Assembly (NCBI RefSeq): GCF_019753045.1
Contig: NZ_JAIELN010000010.1
Coordinates: forward strand, 124,001-188,000
Reading direction: 5' to 3'
Length of the DNA stretch: 64,000 nucleotides
Source of the DNA: Hyphomicrobium sp.
GTDB taxonomy: Bacteria; Pseudomonadota; Alphaproteobacteria; Rhizobiales; Hyphomicrobiaceae
In this document: positions 1-8,204 of the stretch, in pieces
Position numbering within the stretch: the first letter of the stretch is position 1
Layout of the letters: every line of letters begins with the position of its first letter
The notes under the pieces: generated by a model
Database searches by the model: none
Told to the model about the DNA's origin: nothing
Seen by the model: the letters and a program-made list of their open reading frames with translations, nothing else
Position numbers and translations under genes: made by a program

Positions 1-173
1 GGTGCGAGCACGACCATGCGGTCTTCGTAGGCGTCGCGCAGCGCTTTGAGCAGTGTCGACTTGCCGGTTCCGGCGCGTCCGGTGACGAACAGGTTGCCCG
101 TCTCTTCTTCCATGAAGGCTGCCGCCCGCTCGAAAGCCGGTGTCGGCGTTACACCATTGGGCCAGTCGATCAC
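1..173 (-). CDS. PIF1-like/AAA helicase, N-terminal part (runs off window)
   Basis: Only the first 57 or so residues are inside the window. They contain a perfect Walker A loop, GRAGTGKST, preceded by NLFVTG and followed by LLKALRD and a hydrophobic MVVLAP strand, the arrangement seen at the start of PIF1-type and exonuclease-V-like DNA helicases. The proposed GTG start at 173 follows a 19-codon open frame that ends in an overlapping TGA; a TTG three codons upstream is the alternative. The subfamily cannot be settled because the helicase motifs lie outside the window. Confidence 0.7.
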   Translation of the reverse strand, partial: MIDWPNGVTPTPAFERAAAFMEEETGNLFVTGRAGTGKSTLLKALRDAYEDRMVVLA

Positions 174-441
174 TGCAGCCAACGGCTGTCGATGGCCGTC
201 TCCAATGAGGTGTCGATGGAAAGAGGCATTGTCAGGTGGTTCGGCCCATTTCCCCGGTGACGCCGAATTGGCGCCCGGAAGTCAAACCAAACGTCGTCTC
301 ATAAGTCAAATCAACGCCGAAGCCTGAGCGGCGGCGGGTCTGCTCAAGGGGCGTGATATGGTCCCGTTGGGTGATGGAGATAAAATTACGGGCGGAACTC
401 CGAAGGAGCCGCCCGAAATGTCAGTCAATGAGTTTGCGACG

Positions 442-699
442 TCAGTCGGCGCTCATGTCGATCAGCTTAAAGTTCTTATCAAACTTCAAGTCGTACTGGC
501 CGCCCTCTTTGCATTTGGCGTCGTCGAGTTCGTAAACGCCGGTGCCCTCGGATTCCTTTTCCCACTTGCCGCCTTCGCATCCCCATGCGGCTGCTGCGGC
601 AGTCGCGCGCTTCGCCTCATCCTCAGATAGGGGAGCATCGGCGAATGCCGGCAAAGACATCGCAAATACGGCGGATGCCACAACGGCGAAACGCTTCAT
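442..699 (-). CDS. Small secreted PepSY-like protein
   Basis: This 85-residue protein has a signal peptide (MKRFAVVASAVFAMSLPAFA, cleavage after AFA) and a short mature domain with a Cys-Glu-Gly-Gly-Lys turn, a VYELDDAKC segment and a final YDLKFDKNFKLI strand. The pattern resembles the short PepSY-like periplasmic proteins common in alphaproteobacteria, which are thought to bind peptides or inhibit proteases. The ATG at 699 is chosen because AGGAGA lies eight bases upstream. Two cysteines could form a periplasmic disulfide. It stands alone, transcribed in the same direction as typA. The specific role is unknown. Confidence 0.75.
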   Translation of the reverse strand: MKRFAVVASAVFAMSLPAFADAPLSEDEAKRATAAAAAWGCEGGKWEKESEGTGVYELDDAKCKEGGQYDLKFDKNFKLIDMSAD

Positions 700-818
700 C
701 AAATCGTTCTCCTATGCTTTCGTAATCGATCCCCTTTAAGTTGGGGCGCACATAGGCATTCGCAACCCGAGATTTTTTCCCGAGGATCCAAATCACGCCG
801 AAATGAAATTGTGTTACG

Positions 819-2657
819 CTAAGCAGCGCCGCTTTCGCGTTCGGCTTCGATCTTACGGCTCTGGCGCTTGCGCTCGTTGGGATCGAGCCAGCGCTTGCGC
901 AGGCGGATCGACTTCGGCGTCACCTCGACGAGTTCTTCGTCGGTGATGTAGCTCATCGCCTTTTCAAGCGTCAGCCGCATCGGCGGGGTCAGCAGAACGG
1001 CGTCGTCCTTGCCCGAGGCGCGGACGTTCGTCAGCTTCTTGCCTTTGATGACGTTGACTTCAAGGTCGTTCTCGCGCGAGTGCTCGCCGACGATCATGCC
1101 CTCATAGACGCGGTCCTGCGGGTTGATCATGAACGGCCCGCGATCCTGAAGGTTGAAGATCGCGTAGGCGACGGCTTCGCCAGGGCTGTTGGAAATCAGC
1201 ACGCCCGTGCGGCGTCCGGCAATTTCACCCCGGTATGGCTTATAGGAGTGAAAGAGCTTGTTCATGATGCCGGTGCCGCGGGTGTCCGACAGAAGCTCCG
1301 ACTGATAACCGAGAAGGCCGCGCGTCGGCACGTGGAATACCATGCGCGTGCGTCCACCGCCGGACGGGCGCATCTCAAGAAGATCGCCTTTGCGCTCAGC
1401 GAGCTTCTGCACGACGACGCCCGTATAGTTGTCGTCAACGTCGACGATGACTTCTTCGATCGGCTCGAGGCGTTGGTTGGTCTCAGGATCGGTCTCGAAC
1501 ACAACCTTCGGCCGCGACACGGTCAGCTCGAAGCCTTCGCGGCGCATGTTCTCGATCAAGATCGCGAGCTGAAGCTCGCCGCGGCCCGAGACGATGAAGC
1601 TGTCGTTGTCTTCGCTTTGTTCAATGCGAATGGCGATATTGCGTTCGGCTTCCTTCAGGAGGCGATCGCGAATGACGCGGCTTTGAACCTTGTCGCCTTC
1701 CTGGCCCGCAAACGGGCCGTCGTTGATGCGGAACGTCATCGACAGCGTCGGCGGGTCGACGGGCTGGGCGGGCAGCGGTTCGGTAACGACCGGATCACAG
1801 AGCGTGTCCGCAACGTTCGCCAAGCTCATGCCCGCGAGCGCGATGATGTCGCCGGCGCCGGCGGATTCAACAGGCGTGCGCTCCAGACCGTGGAATGCCA
1901 GAACCTTTTGAACGCGGAAGCTCTCCAGAAGCTTGCCCTCGCGGTCGAGGGCCTTCAGCTGCTGGTTCGGCTTAACGGTGCCCGACGTGACGCGGCCCGT
2001 GAGAATACGGCCAAGGAACGGATCGGCGTCCAGCGTCGTCGCGAGCATACGGAACGGGCCATCGTCGACGGCCGGCGGCGGCACGTGATCGAGGATGAGA
2101 TCGAACATCGGCGCCAGATTTTCCTGCGGACCTGCAGGATCGCGCGCCATCCAGCCGGAGCGGCCTGAGCCGTAAAGAACGGGGAAGTCGAGCTGCTCGT
2201 CGGTCGCGTCGAGGTTGGCGAAGAGGTCGAAGACTTCGTTCAAGACGTCGAGGTGACGTTCGTCCGGGCGGTCGATCTTGTTGATCGCAACGATCGGGCG
2301 GAGGCCGCGCTTCAGAGCCTTCGAGACGACGAATTTCGTCTGCGGCAGCGGGCCTTCGGAGGCGTCTACCAGAACGATGACGCCGTCGACCATGTTGAGG
2401 ATGCGTTCGACCTCGCCGCCGAAGTCGGCGTGGCCGGGCGTATCGACGATGTTGATGTGGGTACCTTTCCACTCAACGCTCGTACATTTGGCGAGGATGG
2501 TGATGCCCCGCTCGCGTTCGATGTCGTTCGAATCCATCGCGCGTTCGGCAACCTTCTGGTTTTCCCGGAACGAGCCGGACTGCTTCAGAAGCTCGTCGAC
2601 GAGTGTCGTCTTGCCATGGTCAACGTGAGCGATGATCGCGATATTGCGAAGGGCCAT
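819..2657 (-). CDS. typA: Ribosome-associated translational GTPase TypA/BipA
   Basis: The 612-residue protein is full length for TypA/BipA, a GTPase that binds the 70S ribosome and helps 50S assembly and stress adaptation. The G domain shows AHVDHGKTT (residues 10-18), the switch segment [20 protein letters not shown] and NKIDRPD. It is followed by the EF-G-like beta barrel and domain V, and by the TypA-specific C-terminal domain ([17 protein letters not shown], then [16 protein letters not shown]). The start gives [15 protein letters not shown], typical of the family. It has no operon partner in the window. Confidence 0.97.
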   Translation of the reverse strand: MALRNIAIIAHVDHGKTTLVDELLKQSGSFRENQKVAERAMDSNDIERERGITILAKCTSVEWKGTHINIVDTPGHADFGGEVERILNMVDGVIVLVDASEGPLPQTKFVVSKALKRGLRPIVAINKIDRPDERHLDVLNEVFDLFANLDATDEQLDFPVLYGSGRSGWMARDPAGPQENLAPMFDLILDHVPPPAVDDGPFRMLATTLDADPFLGRILTGRVTSGTVKPNQQLKALDREGKLLESFRVQKVLAFHGLERTPVESAGAGDIIALAGMSLANVADTLCDPVVTEPLPAQPVDPPTLSMTFRINDGPFAGQEGDKVQSRVIRDRLLKEAERNIAIRIEQSEDNDSFIVSGRGELQLAILIENMRREGFELTVSRPKVVFETDPETNQRLEPIEEVIVDVDDNYTGVVVQKLAERKGDLLEMRPSGGGRTRMVFHVPTRGLLGYQSELLSDTRGTGIMNKLFHSYKPYRGEIAGRRTGVLISNSPGEAVAYAIFNLQDRGPFMINPQDRVYEGMIVGEHSRENDLEVNVIKGKKLTNVRASGKDDAVLLTPPMRLTLEKAMSYITDEELVEVTPKSIRLRKRWLDPNERKRQSRKIEAERESGAA

Positions 2658-2897
2658 TTCAAACCTGAGTTATGGATGAGCGCCACGGGCTGTGCCGCTG
2701 CGGCGCAATATAGGGCTCGCACCTAGCATGGCGGCACTGCGCTGGGCTAGGGCAGCTTCCGAAATCTAGGGTGCGGCTTAACAGTCGGAAAGCGCGACAT
2801 GGCGCCTTTTGGCACGAAATTTGTTCTGTGGTGCCGCAGAGGCGCATATCCAACCCGATCAGGCCGCTCAGGACGTTGCTAGCGGACGGGGACGGTT

Positions 2898-3665
2898 TCA
2901 GCCGCCGGTTTTGGGGGCTTCTTCCTCGGCCCGCAGGGTTGTTAGAAATTCGTCAATATCGGGCCGCGGAGAGGGTTCGCGCGCAAGGCGCCGCCGCTGG
3001 TTTTCCGCAACGACGAGCGCCGAGACTGCGGCGCCCGGGGTCTTCAGACGGCGGCTTCCACGGACCAGTAACGGACGCCGCGGCTCCTCCAGGTCGAGTT
3101 CTTCCAGGAAGGTTTCGCGCAATGCGTTGAACGCTTGCTCTATGGCATCACGAGCGAGCGTCTTTTTCTCCTTCGGGACCTCCTCGGTTGTGAGGCGCGG
3201 ATCGAGCGTCTGAAGCGCGCGGCGCATGTCGTGCAATGGTTCGTAGGGATAAAGGCCGATCAGGCCATCGGTCTCGCCGGTGTTGCGATAGACGATCCGC
3301 ATCGTGTCGATCGTCTCGCTGATCCGGTAGTAGGCTGCCAGATAATCGTCGGTCGCGAGGTAAGGCTTCTCGCAGGTCGACAGCAGGACCGACTTCGTCC
3401 GCACGATGTTGCGCCATTCTTCTTCGAGGCTATCGATGAAATTCGACCGCTTCTGGAAGACGTTAGAAATATAGGCGACGCCGCCCGTCGCGATGAGCAA
3501 CGACATGTCGCGCATGAATTCGTAGACGTTGCTGGCGGCGGAGACGACGAAGGGCGGAAGCCCCGGAATGTCGTTGGCGAACTTCGACGCGAGCAGCAAA
3601 AGCAGTACGACGGCGAGCAGCCAGTACAGCCGCGAAAGCGTGCGGTTGACGGAGACGCGGGTCAT
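2898..3665 (-). CDS. Conserved hypothetical membrane protein
   Basis: I do not recognise a named family. Residues 10-27 form a strong N-terminal membrane segment (LYWLLAVVLLLLLASKF) and a second weaker hydrophobic stretch lies around residues 50-66. The remainder is predicted cytoplasmic, with charged helices and a proline- and arginine-rich end. The middle (residues 75-175) is helical, with conserved-looking tyrosines and arginines, as in bacterial regulatory membrane proteins that expose a long helical domain. It lies downstream of the site-2 protease gene in the same direction, 77 bases apart. Function is not assignable. Confidence 0.6.
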   Translation of the reverse strand: MTRVSVNRTLSRLYWLLAVVLLLLLASKFANDIPGLPPFVVSAASNVYEFMRDMSLLIATGGVAYISNVFQKRSNFIDSLEEEWRNIVRTKSVLLSTCEKPYLATDDYLAAYYRISETIDTMRIVYRNTGETDGLIGLYPYEPLHDMRRALQTLDPRLTTEEVPKEKKTLARDAIEQAFNALRETFLEELDLEEPRRPLLVRGSRRLKTPGAAVSALVVAENQRRRLAREPSPRPDIDEFLTTLRAEEEAPKTGG

Positions 3666-3742
3666 GACATCAAAACTCCGGCGGGCGCTACGCTACGCGT
3701 GAGATATGCCCGGAGAAGCCGGTCTTTTGCAAATGCCGCCTG

Positions 3743-4462
3743 CTAATTATTTTCCGCGTCGGCGGGCTGCTTCAGGATCGACCAGTTGATGATGGCGATC
3801 TGGGCGCCAATCAGCAGCATCACAAGATTGATGCGAAAGCCAGTGAAGGCGGCCCACAACCCGACAATGACGCCGAGCAGGGCAATTGTCCGGACGGCGC
3901 CCGATTCAGGAAGTATCGCGCCCAGCATGTCCCGATAGATCCTGCCGCCGTCGAGCGGAAACGCCGGGAGCAGATTGAAGACGAGCATCGCCAGGTTGAT
4001 GCCGCCAAGCGTCAATGCGGCTTGCAACTTCCAAGGACTGTCTTCGAGCCACGGTGCGGGGTCGATTGGGCCGAAGCGTCCATTGAAGCCGACATCGGGC
4101 TGGCCGAGAGCATTCCAGCACAGAAGAAAGATCAGTCCGTTGGTCAGAGGGCCCGCAAACAGGATGATGATGTTTGCGAGCTTGGACGGGGGTGGGCGGA
4201 GCATGCGGGTCCAGCCGTAGAAACCGCCGACGAGAATTTCACCGACCGGAACGGCGAAAAGCCGGGCGACGATTGCGTGGCCGATTTCGTGCAGCAGCAC
4301 CGACAGAAAAACGCCGGCCACGAGGACTGAAAAAGCAACCGGGGACTGCTGGAACATGCCGAGCAGGAACAGCGGCACCAGCGCGAATGTTATGTCGACC
4401 TTGATCGGAATTCCGGCGAGGCGGAAGATTTCCAATCTCGGCGTATCCGCAAGGTAATTCAT
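3743..4462 (-). CDS. Site-2 protease family zinc metalloprotease (M50)
   Basis: A 239-residue integral membrane protein with both site-2 protease signatures: the zinc-binding HEIGH (His58, Glu59, His62) inside one membrane segment, and PLDGGR (Asp171, the third zinc ligand) inside another. Hydrophobic segments flank each motif. There is no PDZ or CBS domain, so it belongs to the short SpoIVFB-like/rhizobial group rather than RseP. Such enzymes cut membrane-embedded substrates; the substrate is unknown here. Start MNYLADTPRLEIFRLAGIPIK fits the family. Confidence 0.9.
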   Translation of the reverse strand: MNYLADTPRLEIFRLAGIPIKVDITFALVPLFLLGMFQQSPVAFSVLVAGVFLSVLLHEIGHAIVARLFAVPVGEILVGGFYGWTRMLRPPPSKLANIIILFAGPLTNGLIFLLCWNALGQPDVGFNGRFGPIDPAPWLEDSPWKLQAALTLGGINLAMLVFNLLPAFPLDGGRIYRDMLGAILPESGAVRTIALLGVIVGLWAAFTGFRINLVMLLIGAQIAIINWSILKQPADAENN

Positions 4463-4518
4463 GTCAGCCCTGCTAATCCGCTGAGCGGGAGATCCTTCAG
4501 ACTTTTATCGCCCGGCCT

Positions 4519-5046
4519 CTACTCGGCTTGCCGGATGGCAAACTTTATCGAGTCCTTCTTAATGTTGCTGAACTCGACGGTAAACGGTCCGGCATCCAAA
4601 TTAAAACGAAGTGTCTTTCGGACGCCATCGCAATCGGATTTGCCGCTGTGTGCTGTCGGTTTCAACGGCTTGCCGTTCTGCACGATGTCAATCCAACCGG
4701 GAGATTGCAGAGTGATCTGATAAGAGCCGGGTGCGCTCCCCGGACTGTCGAAATCGACGATACCGCCGTAAGCCTTGCCTTCCGGCTTCAGCCGGCCGGT
4801 CGGGGCAACTGGAAAAGCCACCGCACTCATCGGTTGCAGCGAAAGTGCGATGGCTTTTGCCGGTGGGACGGGAAGCTTTGCGCCTGATGCTGCTGCTTCG
4901 CTGTCAGGCGCTTTCATCCATTCAAGTTCGGTTTTGATGGGCCAGGCGAAGCTTTCGCAACCGCCCGTTTCCGCAGCAAAAGCCGTCGATGCCGCTGTCA
5001 ACACGACCGTGCAGACAGCAACAGGCAACAATGCGTATTTTCTCAT
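4519..5046 (-). CDS. Periplasmic protein of unknown function beside Mop
   Basis: A 175-residue protein with a signal peptide ending AFAA and a small beta-rich mature domain. Two cysteines (CESFAW near the mature N-terminus and SDCDGVRK near the C-terminus) may form a disulfide. Its stop lies 56 bases from the convergent-side neighbour, and its start lies three bases after the stop of the Mop/TOBE gene, so the two are surely one operon. A truncated TonB-receptor remnant lies just upstream. That context suggests a periplasmic role in metal or oxyanion uptake, but this is inference; no domain is recognised. Confidence 0.7.
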   Translation of the reverse strand: MRKYALLPVAVCTVVLTAASTAFAAETGGCESFAWPIKTELEWMKAPDSEAAASGAKLPVPPAKAIALSLQPMSAVAFPVAPTGRLKPEGKAYGGIVDFDSPGSAPGSYQITLQSPGWIDIVQNGKPLKPTAHSGKSDCDGVRKTLRFNLDAGPFTVEFSNIKKDSIKFAIRQAE

Positions 5047-5049
5047 AAA

Positions 5050-5259
5050 TCAGCCCACCATCACCATGACGTCGGTCGCTTTGATTACGGCGGACGCCGC
5101 CATGCCTTTGACGAGTCCGAGGTCGTCAACAGCCTCGTTGGTGATCGATGCCATCACGATAGTGCCGCCGCCGACATCGATCCGGACGTGGGAGGTCGTC
5201 GCGCCCTTATGGACGTCGACGATCGTTCCCTTGATGACGTTTCTTGCGCTGATCTTCAT
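5050..5259 (-). CDS. Molbindin (Mop/TOBE-domain molybdate-binding protein)
   Basis: At 69 residues this is a single TOBE/Mop domain: MKISARNVIKGTIVDVHKGATTSHVRIDVGGG, then IVMASITNEAVDDLGLVKG and VIKATDVMV. The pattern matches free-standing molbindins, which form hexamers that store or buffer molybdate or tungstate in the cytoplasm. It is followed with a three-base gap by a periplasmic protein gene. Family knowledge gives the oxyanion role; nothing in the sequence tells Mo from W. Confidence 0.93.
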   Translation of the reverse strand: MKISARNVIKGTIVDVHKGATTSHVRIDVGGGTIVMASITNEAVDDLGLVKGMAASAVIKATDVMVMVG

Positions 5260-5274
5260 GTGAATTCCTCTGCG

Positions 5275-5631
5275 TCAGAAGCGGGCCCTCACATTAGCGA
5301 ACAACTGGCCGCCTGGCTCTGGGAAACCGTCTGCCAGAGAATAATTTTCGTCGAGCAGATTCATGGCGCCAATCGCAATTGAGGTGCCTTCGGCAAACGT
5401 ATATTCAGCCTGGAAGTTCACCAGAGCATAGGCGCCGAGATCGATGTAGTTCAGCCTGCCGGTGTAGCCGCTTGTCTTACCGCAGTTGCCGGTCGCGTTG
5501 GCTTGGCCCGACGTGTTGACGAGCGTCGATTTGCAGCTGGTGACGAGGGCCGTGCGGTCGGACGCGAGTTCGACGCTCGGCGTCAGCGTCAGCCTGTCGG
5601 TCGCTTTCCATGCAAGATAGATCAGACCCTT
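5275..5631 (-). pseudogene. TonB-dependent outer-membrane receptor, C-terminal remnant
   Basis: Reading the minus strand from 5631 to the TGA at 5275 gives about 118 residues ending NLLDENYSLADGFPEPGGQ and finally NVRARF. That is the closing beta-strand signature of TonB-dependent receptors, ending in the usual terminal aromatic Phe. Upstream the frame is closed by a TGA at 5632-5634, and the aguB stop lies only 12 bases further, so the plug domain and most of the barrel are missing. No start codon with a ribosome site is seen. The Mop gene begins 16 bases downstream, so the intact receptor probably headed that oxyanion cluster. Confidence 0.85.
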
Positions 5632-5645
5632 TCAAACACATCCGC

Positions 5646-6506
5646 TCAGATGATGCTCTTTGCGTAGAGATCGGTGCGGCGATCGCGGAAGAATCCCCAC
5701 TCGGCGCGATATGTTTCGATGAGGTCGAGATCGAAGGTGTGAATCAGAACGCCTTCATCCTCGGCACCGAATTTCTGGACGAGCTCGCCGCGGTGGTCCG
5801 AGATGAAAGAGTGGCCGTAGTACTTCTGCTTCACGCCGTCGTTGTCTTCCTCACCGATGCGATTGGCTGAAACGATCGGCACGGAGTTCGAAACGGCGTG
5901 ACCCTGCATCGCGCGCTGCCACTGCAGATGCGTGTCCAGTGACGGATCATAGGGTTCCGATCCAATTGCAGTCGGATAGAACAATATCTCGGCGCCTTGG
6001 AGAACCATGGAGCGGGCGCTTTCCGGGAACCACTGATCCCAGCAGATGCCGACGCCGATCTTGCCGCGTTTCGTATTCCACGTCTTGAAGCCGGTATCGC
6101 CCGGCCGGAAATAATATTTTTCCTGGTAGCCGGGGCCATCCGGAATGTGGCTCTTGCGATAGACGCCGAGGATTTCGCCGTCTGCGTCGGCAATTGCGAT
6201 GCTGTTATAGTAGCGGGGGCCGTCCTTCTCGAAGAACGATATCGGGATGACGACCTTCAGCGACTTCGCGACCTCGCGGAGTGCGATCACGCACGGATGC
6301 TCCATCACCGGATGCGCGGTTTCAAACCACTTCGGTTCCTGGCGCGTGCAGAAGTAGATGCCTTCGAACAGCTCGGACGGCAGAATGATTTCTGCGCCGC
6401 GATCAGCCGCCTCGCGAACAAGCGCTTCCGTCTTGGCGATATTGATTTTGATATCGTGTCCGTAGGACGTCTGAATGCTGCCGACCGTGATCGAGCGTCG
6501 CGCCAT
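5646..6506 (-). CDS. aguB: N-carbamoylputrescine amidase
   Basis: A 286-residue nitrilase-superfamily enzyme hydrolysing N-carbamoylputrescine to putrescine, CO2 and ammonia. The Glu-Lys-Cys triad is visible: Glu45 in PSELFEG, Lys118 in YRKSHIPDGPGY and Cys155 in GVGICWDQWFPE. The HIPDGPGYQEKYYF stretch is characteristic of the AguB group. The ATG follows directly on the stop of aguA with no gap, so the two steps of the agmatine route are translationally linked. Cytoplasmic; length is as expected. Confidence 0.95.
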   Translation of the reverse strand: MARRSITVGSIQTSYGHDIKINIAKTEALVREAADRGAEIILPSELFEGIYFCTRQEPKWFETAHPVMEHPCVIALREVAKSLKVVIPISFFEKDGPRYYNSIAIADADGEILGVYRKSHIPDGPGYQEKYYFRPGDTGFKTWNTKRGKIGVGICWDQWFPESARSMVLQGAEILFYPTAIGSEPYDPSLDTHLQWQRAMQGHAVSNSVPIVSANRIGEEDNDGVKQKYYGHSFISDHRGELVQKFGAEDEGVLIHTFDLDLIETYRAEWGFFRDRRTDLYAKSII

Positions 6507-7532
6507 CTACAGGGGCTCCTGTTGTGTGATGCAGTGAAATGATCCGCCGCCGGCCGTTCCGCAGCCAAGCAAACCGCGAGACGATACGCCGACAACTGCG
6601 CGGGTGGGAAAAACAGCCTGCAAAGCCTGAAGCGCGTCTGCCTCGGTCGCAGTTCCATAAATCGGCACAACGACAACATCGTTGGCGATTATGAAGTTCA
6701 TATGGGAAGCCGGTGAAACGTCTCCAAGAGCGTTGCGGTAAAGGCCGACACCCGGAATGCGAATGACCTCGAGCTTGCGGCCCATCGCGTCAGTCGCGGC
6801 TTCAAGGCGAGCCGCGATGGCGTTCAACGTTTCGGCGTTCGGATCGTCGGGGCCGGCGGGCGCCTGGCAGACGACGCGGCCCGGCGCGACGAAGCGAGCG
6901 ATGTTGTCGACGTGTCCGTCGGTGTGGTCGTTCTTGAGGCCTTCATCGATCCAGATGACCGTCTTCGCGCCGAAGGCCTGGCTTAGCGCCTGTTCGGCTG
7001 CCTCTTTCGTCCAGCCATTGCGATTGGGGTTGAGCAACGTCTGCCGCGTCGTCAGGATCGTACCTTCTCCGTCGTGATCGACGGCGCCGCCTTCGAGCAC
7101 AAAGTCAAAATGGCGAATGGGTGTCTTCGCGAGTTCGGCAACGTCGTCGCCAACGGTCGCGTCATCGGGGAGATCGTATTTTCCACCCCAGCTGTTTGTT
7201 TTGAAGCGAAGAGCAACGGCGCTGTTGCGGATCTGCGCGAAAATCGGGCCGGTGTCGCGCAACCAGATATCGCCGTACTTCGCGGGGATGATTTCGGCGG
7301 CGTTGCCGAGCGCTGCCAGCGCCGAGTTGCGCGCTTCTTCGCCGTTCGCGAGAAGCCGGACCTTGTTGCCGGCGATGCTGAGCGCGCGGATGAGCGCCGC
7401 CACGTCGCGACGGGGCGTTTCGAGATCGCCGCGCCATTCATCGGGATCGGCCGGCCATGCGGTCCAAATCGCCTTTTGAGGCGCCCATTCGGCGGGCGTC
7501 ACCACTGGCGTTCGATCCGCCGCTGCATTCAT
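6507..7532 (-). CDS. aguA: Agmatine deiminase
   Basis: A 341-residue member of the peptidyl-arginine-deiminase-like/agmatine deiminase family, converting agmatine to N-carbamoylputrescine and ammonia. Family landmarks are WTAWPADPDEW, DIWLRDTGPIF, FVLEGGAVDHDGEGT, DGHVDN and the C-terminal GGGSFHCITQQ holding the nucleophile Cys334. It forms a two-gene operon with aguB; the stop and the next start abut. The long non-coding stretch upstream presumably holds its promoter. Confidence 0.95.
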   Translation of the reverse strand: MNAAADRTPVVTPAEWAPQKAIWTAWPADPDEWRGDLETPRRDVAALIRALSIAGNKVRLLANGEEARNSALAALGNAAEIIPAKYGDIWLRDTGPIFAQIRNSAVALRFKTNSWGGKYDLPDDATVGDDVAELAKTPIRHFDFVLEGGAVDHDGEGTILTTRQTLLNPNRNGWTKEAAEQALSQAFGAKTVIWIDEGLKNDHTDGHVDNIARFVAPGRVVCQAPAGPDDPNAETLNAIAARLEAATDAMGRKLEVIRIPGVGLYRNALGDVSPASHMNFIIANDVVVVPIYGTATEADALQALQAVFPTRAVVGVSSRGLLGCGTAGGGSFHCITQQEPL

Positions 7533-7943
7533 TCTCAGGCCCTCACAATTATCGTTTCGAGACGCATTTTATCATCGAGCACGCGATGTCGGGGATCGAG
7601 ACACCCTCGTCAAGGCCAGAGATGGCCGAGGGGGTGCGTCACACCGCAAAATTCCGCGGGCGAGGGGTGCGTATCCGACAATGACGATGGGGAGATGACG
7701 GTTTCGGGCGGCCGAAGGGCGGCGGAAGCTGGCCGCGGACAATCGGGCCGGTTCTAGAGGCCCTGAAAAGTGCGAAACGGGAGCGACTGCCCGATGATTG
7801 GGGCGCGTGCCGAGTGAAACGCCCTGGACGCCATCGGGGGGCCAGCCGGTCCCGTTGAAACGTAAAATGCCGATTGATTCTTTAACGATCCGTTAACTCG
7901 TCAGCGTGCGGCGCGTTCCTTCGGATGAGCGCGCCGGAACGCC
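7533..7943. other. 411-base gap upstream of aguA
   Basis: No convincing reading frame is found. On the minus strand it separates the small membrane gene from aguA. It is rich in short hairpins: GGCC-AGAGAT-GGCC near 7614, GCGGCC pairing with GGCCGC near 7707-7734, and a nested helix set at 7776-7856 that is entered separately. A TTGACG word near 7598 on the minus strand could be part of an aguA promoter, but no good -10 was found. Confidence 0.5.
7776..7856 (+). ncRNA. Candidate structured RNA (nested hairpin), unassigned
   Basis: Three nested complementary blocks occur in order: AACGGGA (7776-7782) with TCCCGTT (7850-7856), CCCGATG (7790-7796) with CATCGGG (7832-7838), and GGGGCG (7800-7805) with CGCCCT (7820-7825), around a 14-base loop. 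An extra CTG/CAG pair extends the middle helix across a bulge. The rod shape suggests a small RNA or a leader, but I see no match to SRP RNA, 6S RNA, tmRNA or RNase P RNA. Strand is uncertain because the helices are symmetric. It may be chance in GC-rich DNA. Confidence 0.3.
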
Positions 7944-8162
7944 TTAAACGCGCTCGCCGAACATCGATGCGAACAGGCCGACGATGATCAGCGCCGGGAT
8001 GACGATGAGCGCGACGGTGCCGATCGTTATCGCGATCCCGAGCATCAGGAATGCCATGACGGCGAACAGCAGGACCGCCGCCATGAACACCAGAAACTTG
8101 ACTGCCCATTCGCGCCATCCGGTGAGCACCGTCGTCACGCCGTTTCTAGTAATGACGATCAT
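7944..8162 (-). CDS. Small two-helix membrane protein, unknown
   Basis: A 72-residue protein with a short charged N-terminus (VLTGWREWAVKF) followed by hydrophobic segments around residues 22-42 and 43-66, ending SMFGERV. This is a small conserved-looking inner-membrane protein. No catalytic residues are apparent. It follows the antiporter gene by 42 bases in the same direction, so co-transcription is likely; the context is ion homeostasis, but no function can be claimed. Confidence 0.6.
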   Translation of the reverse strand: MIVITRNGVTTVLTGWREWAVKFLVFMAAVLLFAVMAFLMLGIAITIGTVALIVIPALIIVGLFASMFGERV

Positions 8163-8204
8163 GATCTCGTTCTCTAATTAATGTCGGTTCAGTATTTAGT
8201 GTCG

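Noticed and set aside
1080-2168. Long open frame (362 codons) on the plus strand opposite typA
   Set aside because: It mirrors the typA coding frame, which has the full set of GTPase motifs. Long antisense frames are expected in GC-rich coding DNA.
7771-7862. SRP, 6S, tmRNA or RNase P RNA as the identity of the structured segment
   Set aside because: None of their hallmark segments is present (for example no GGAAGGAAGCAGCC apical SRP motif). Kept only as an unassigned candidate.
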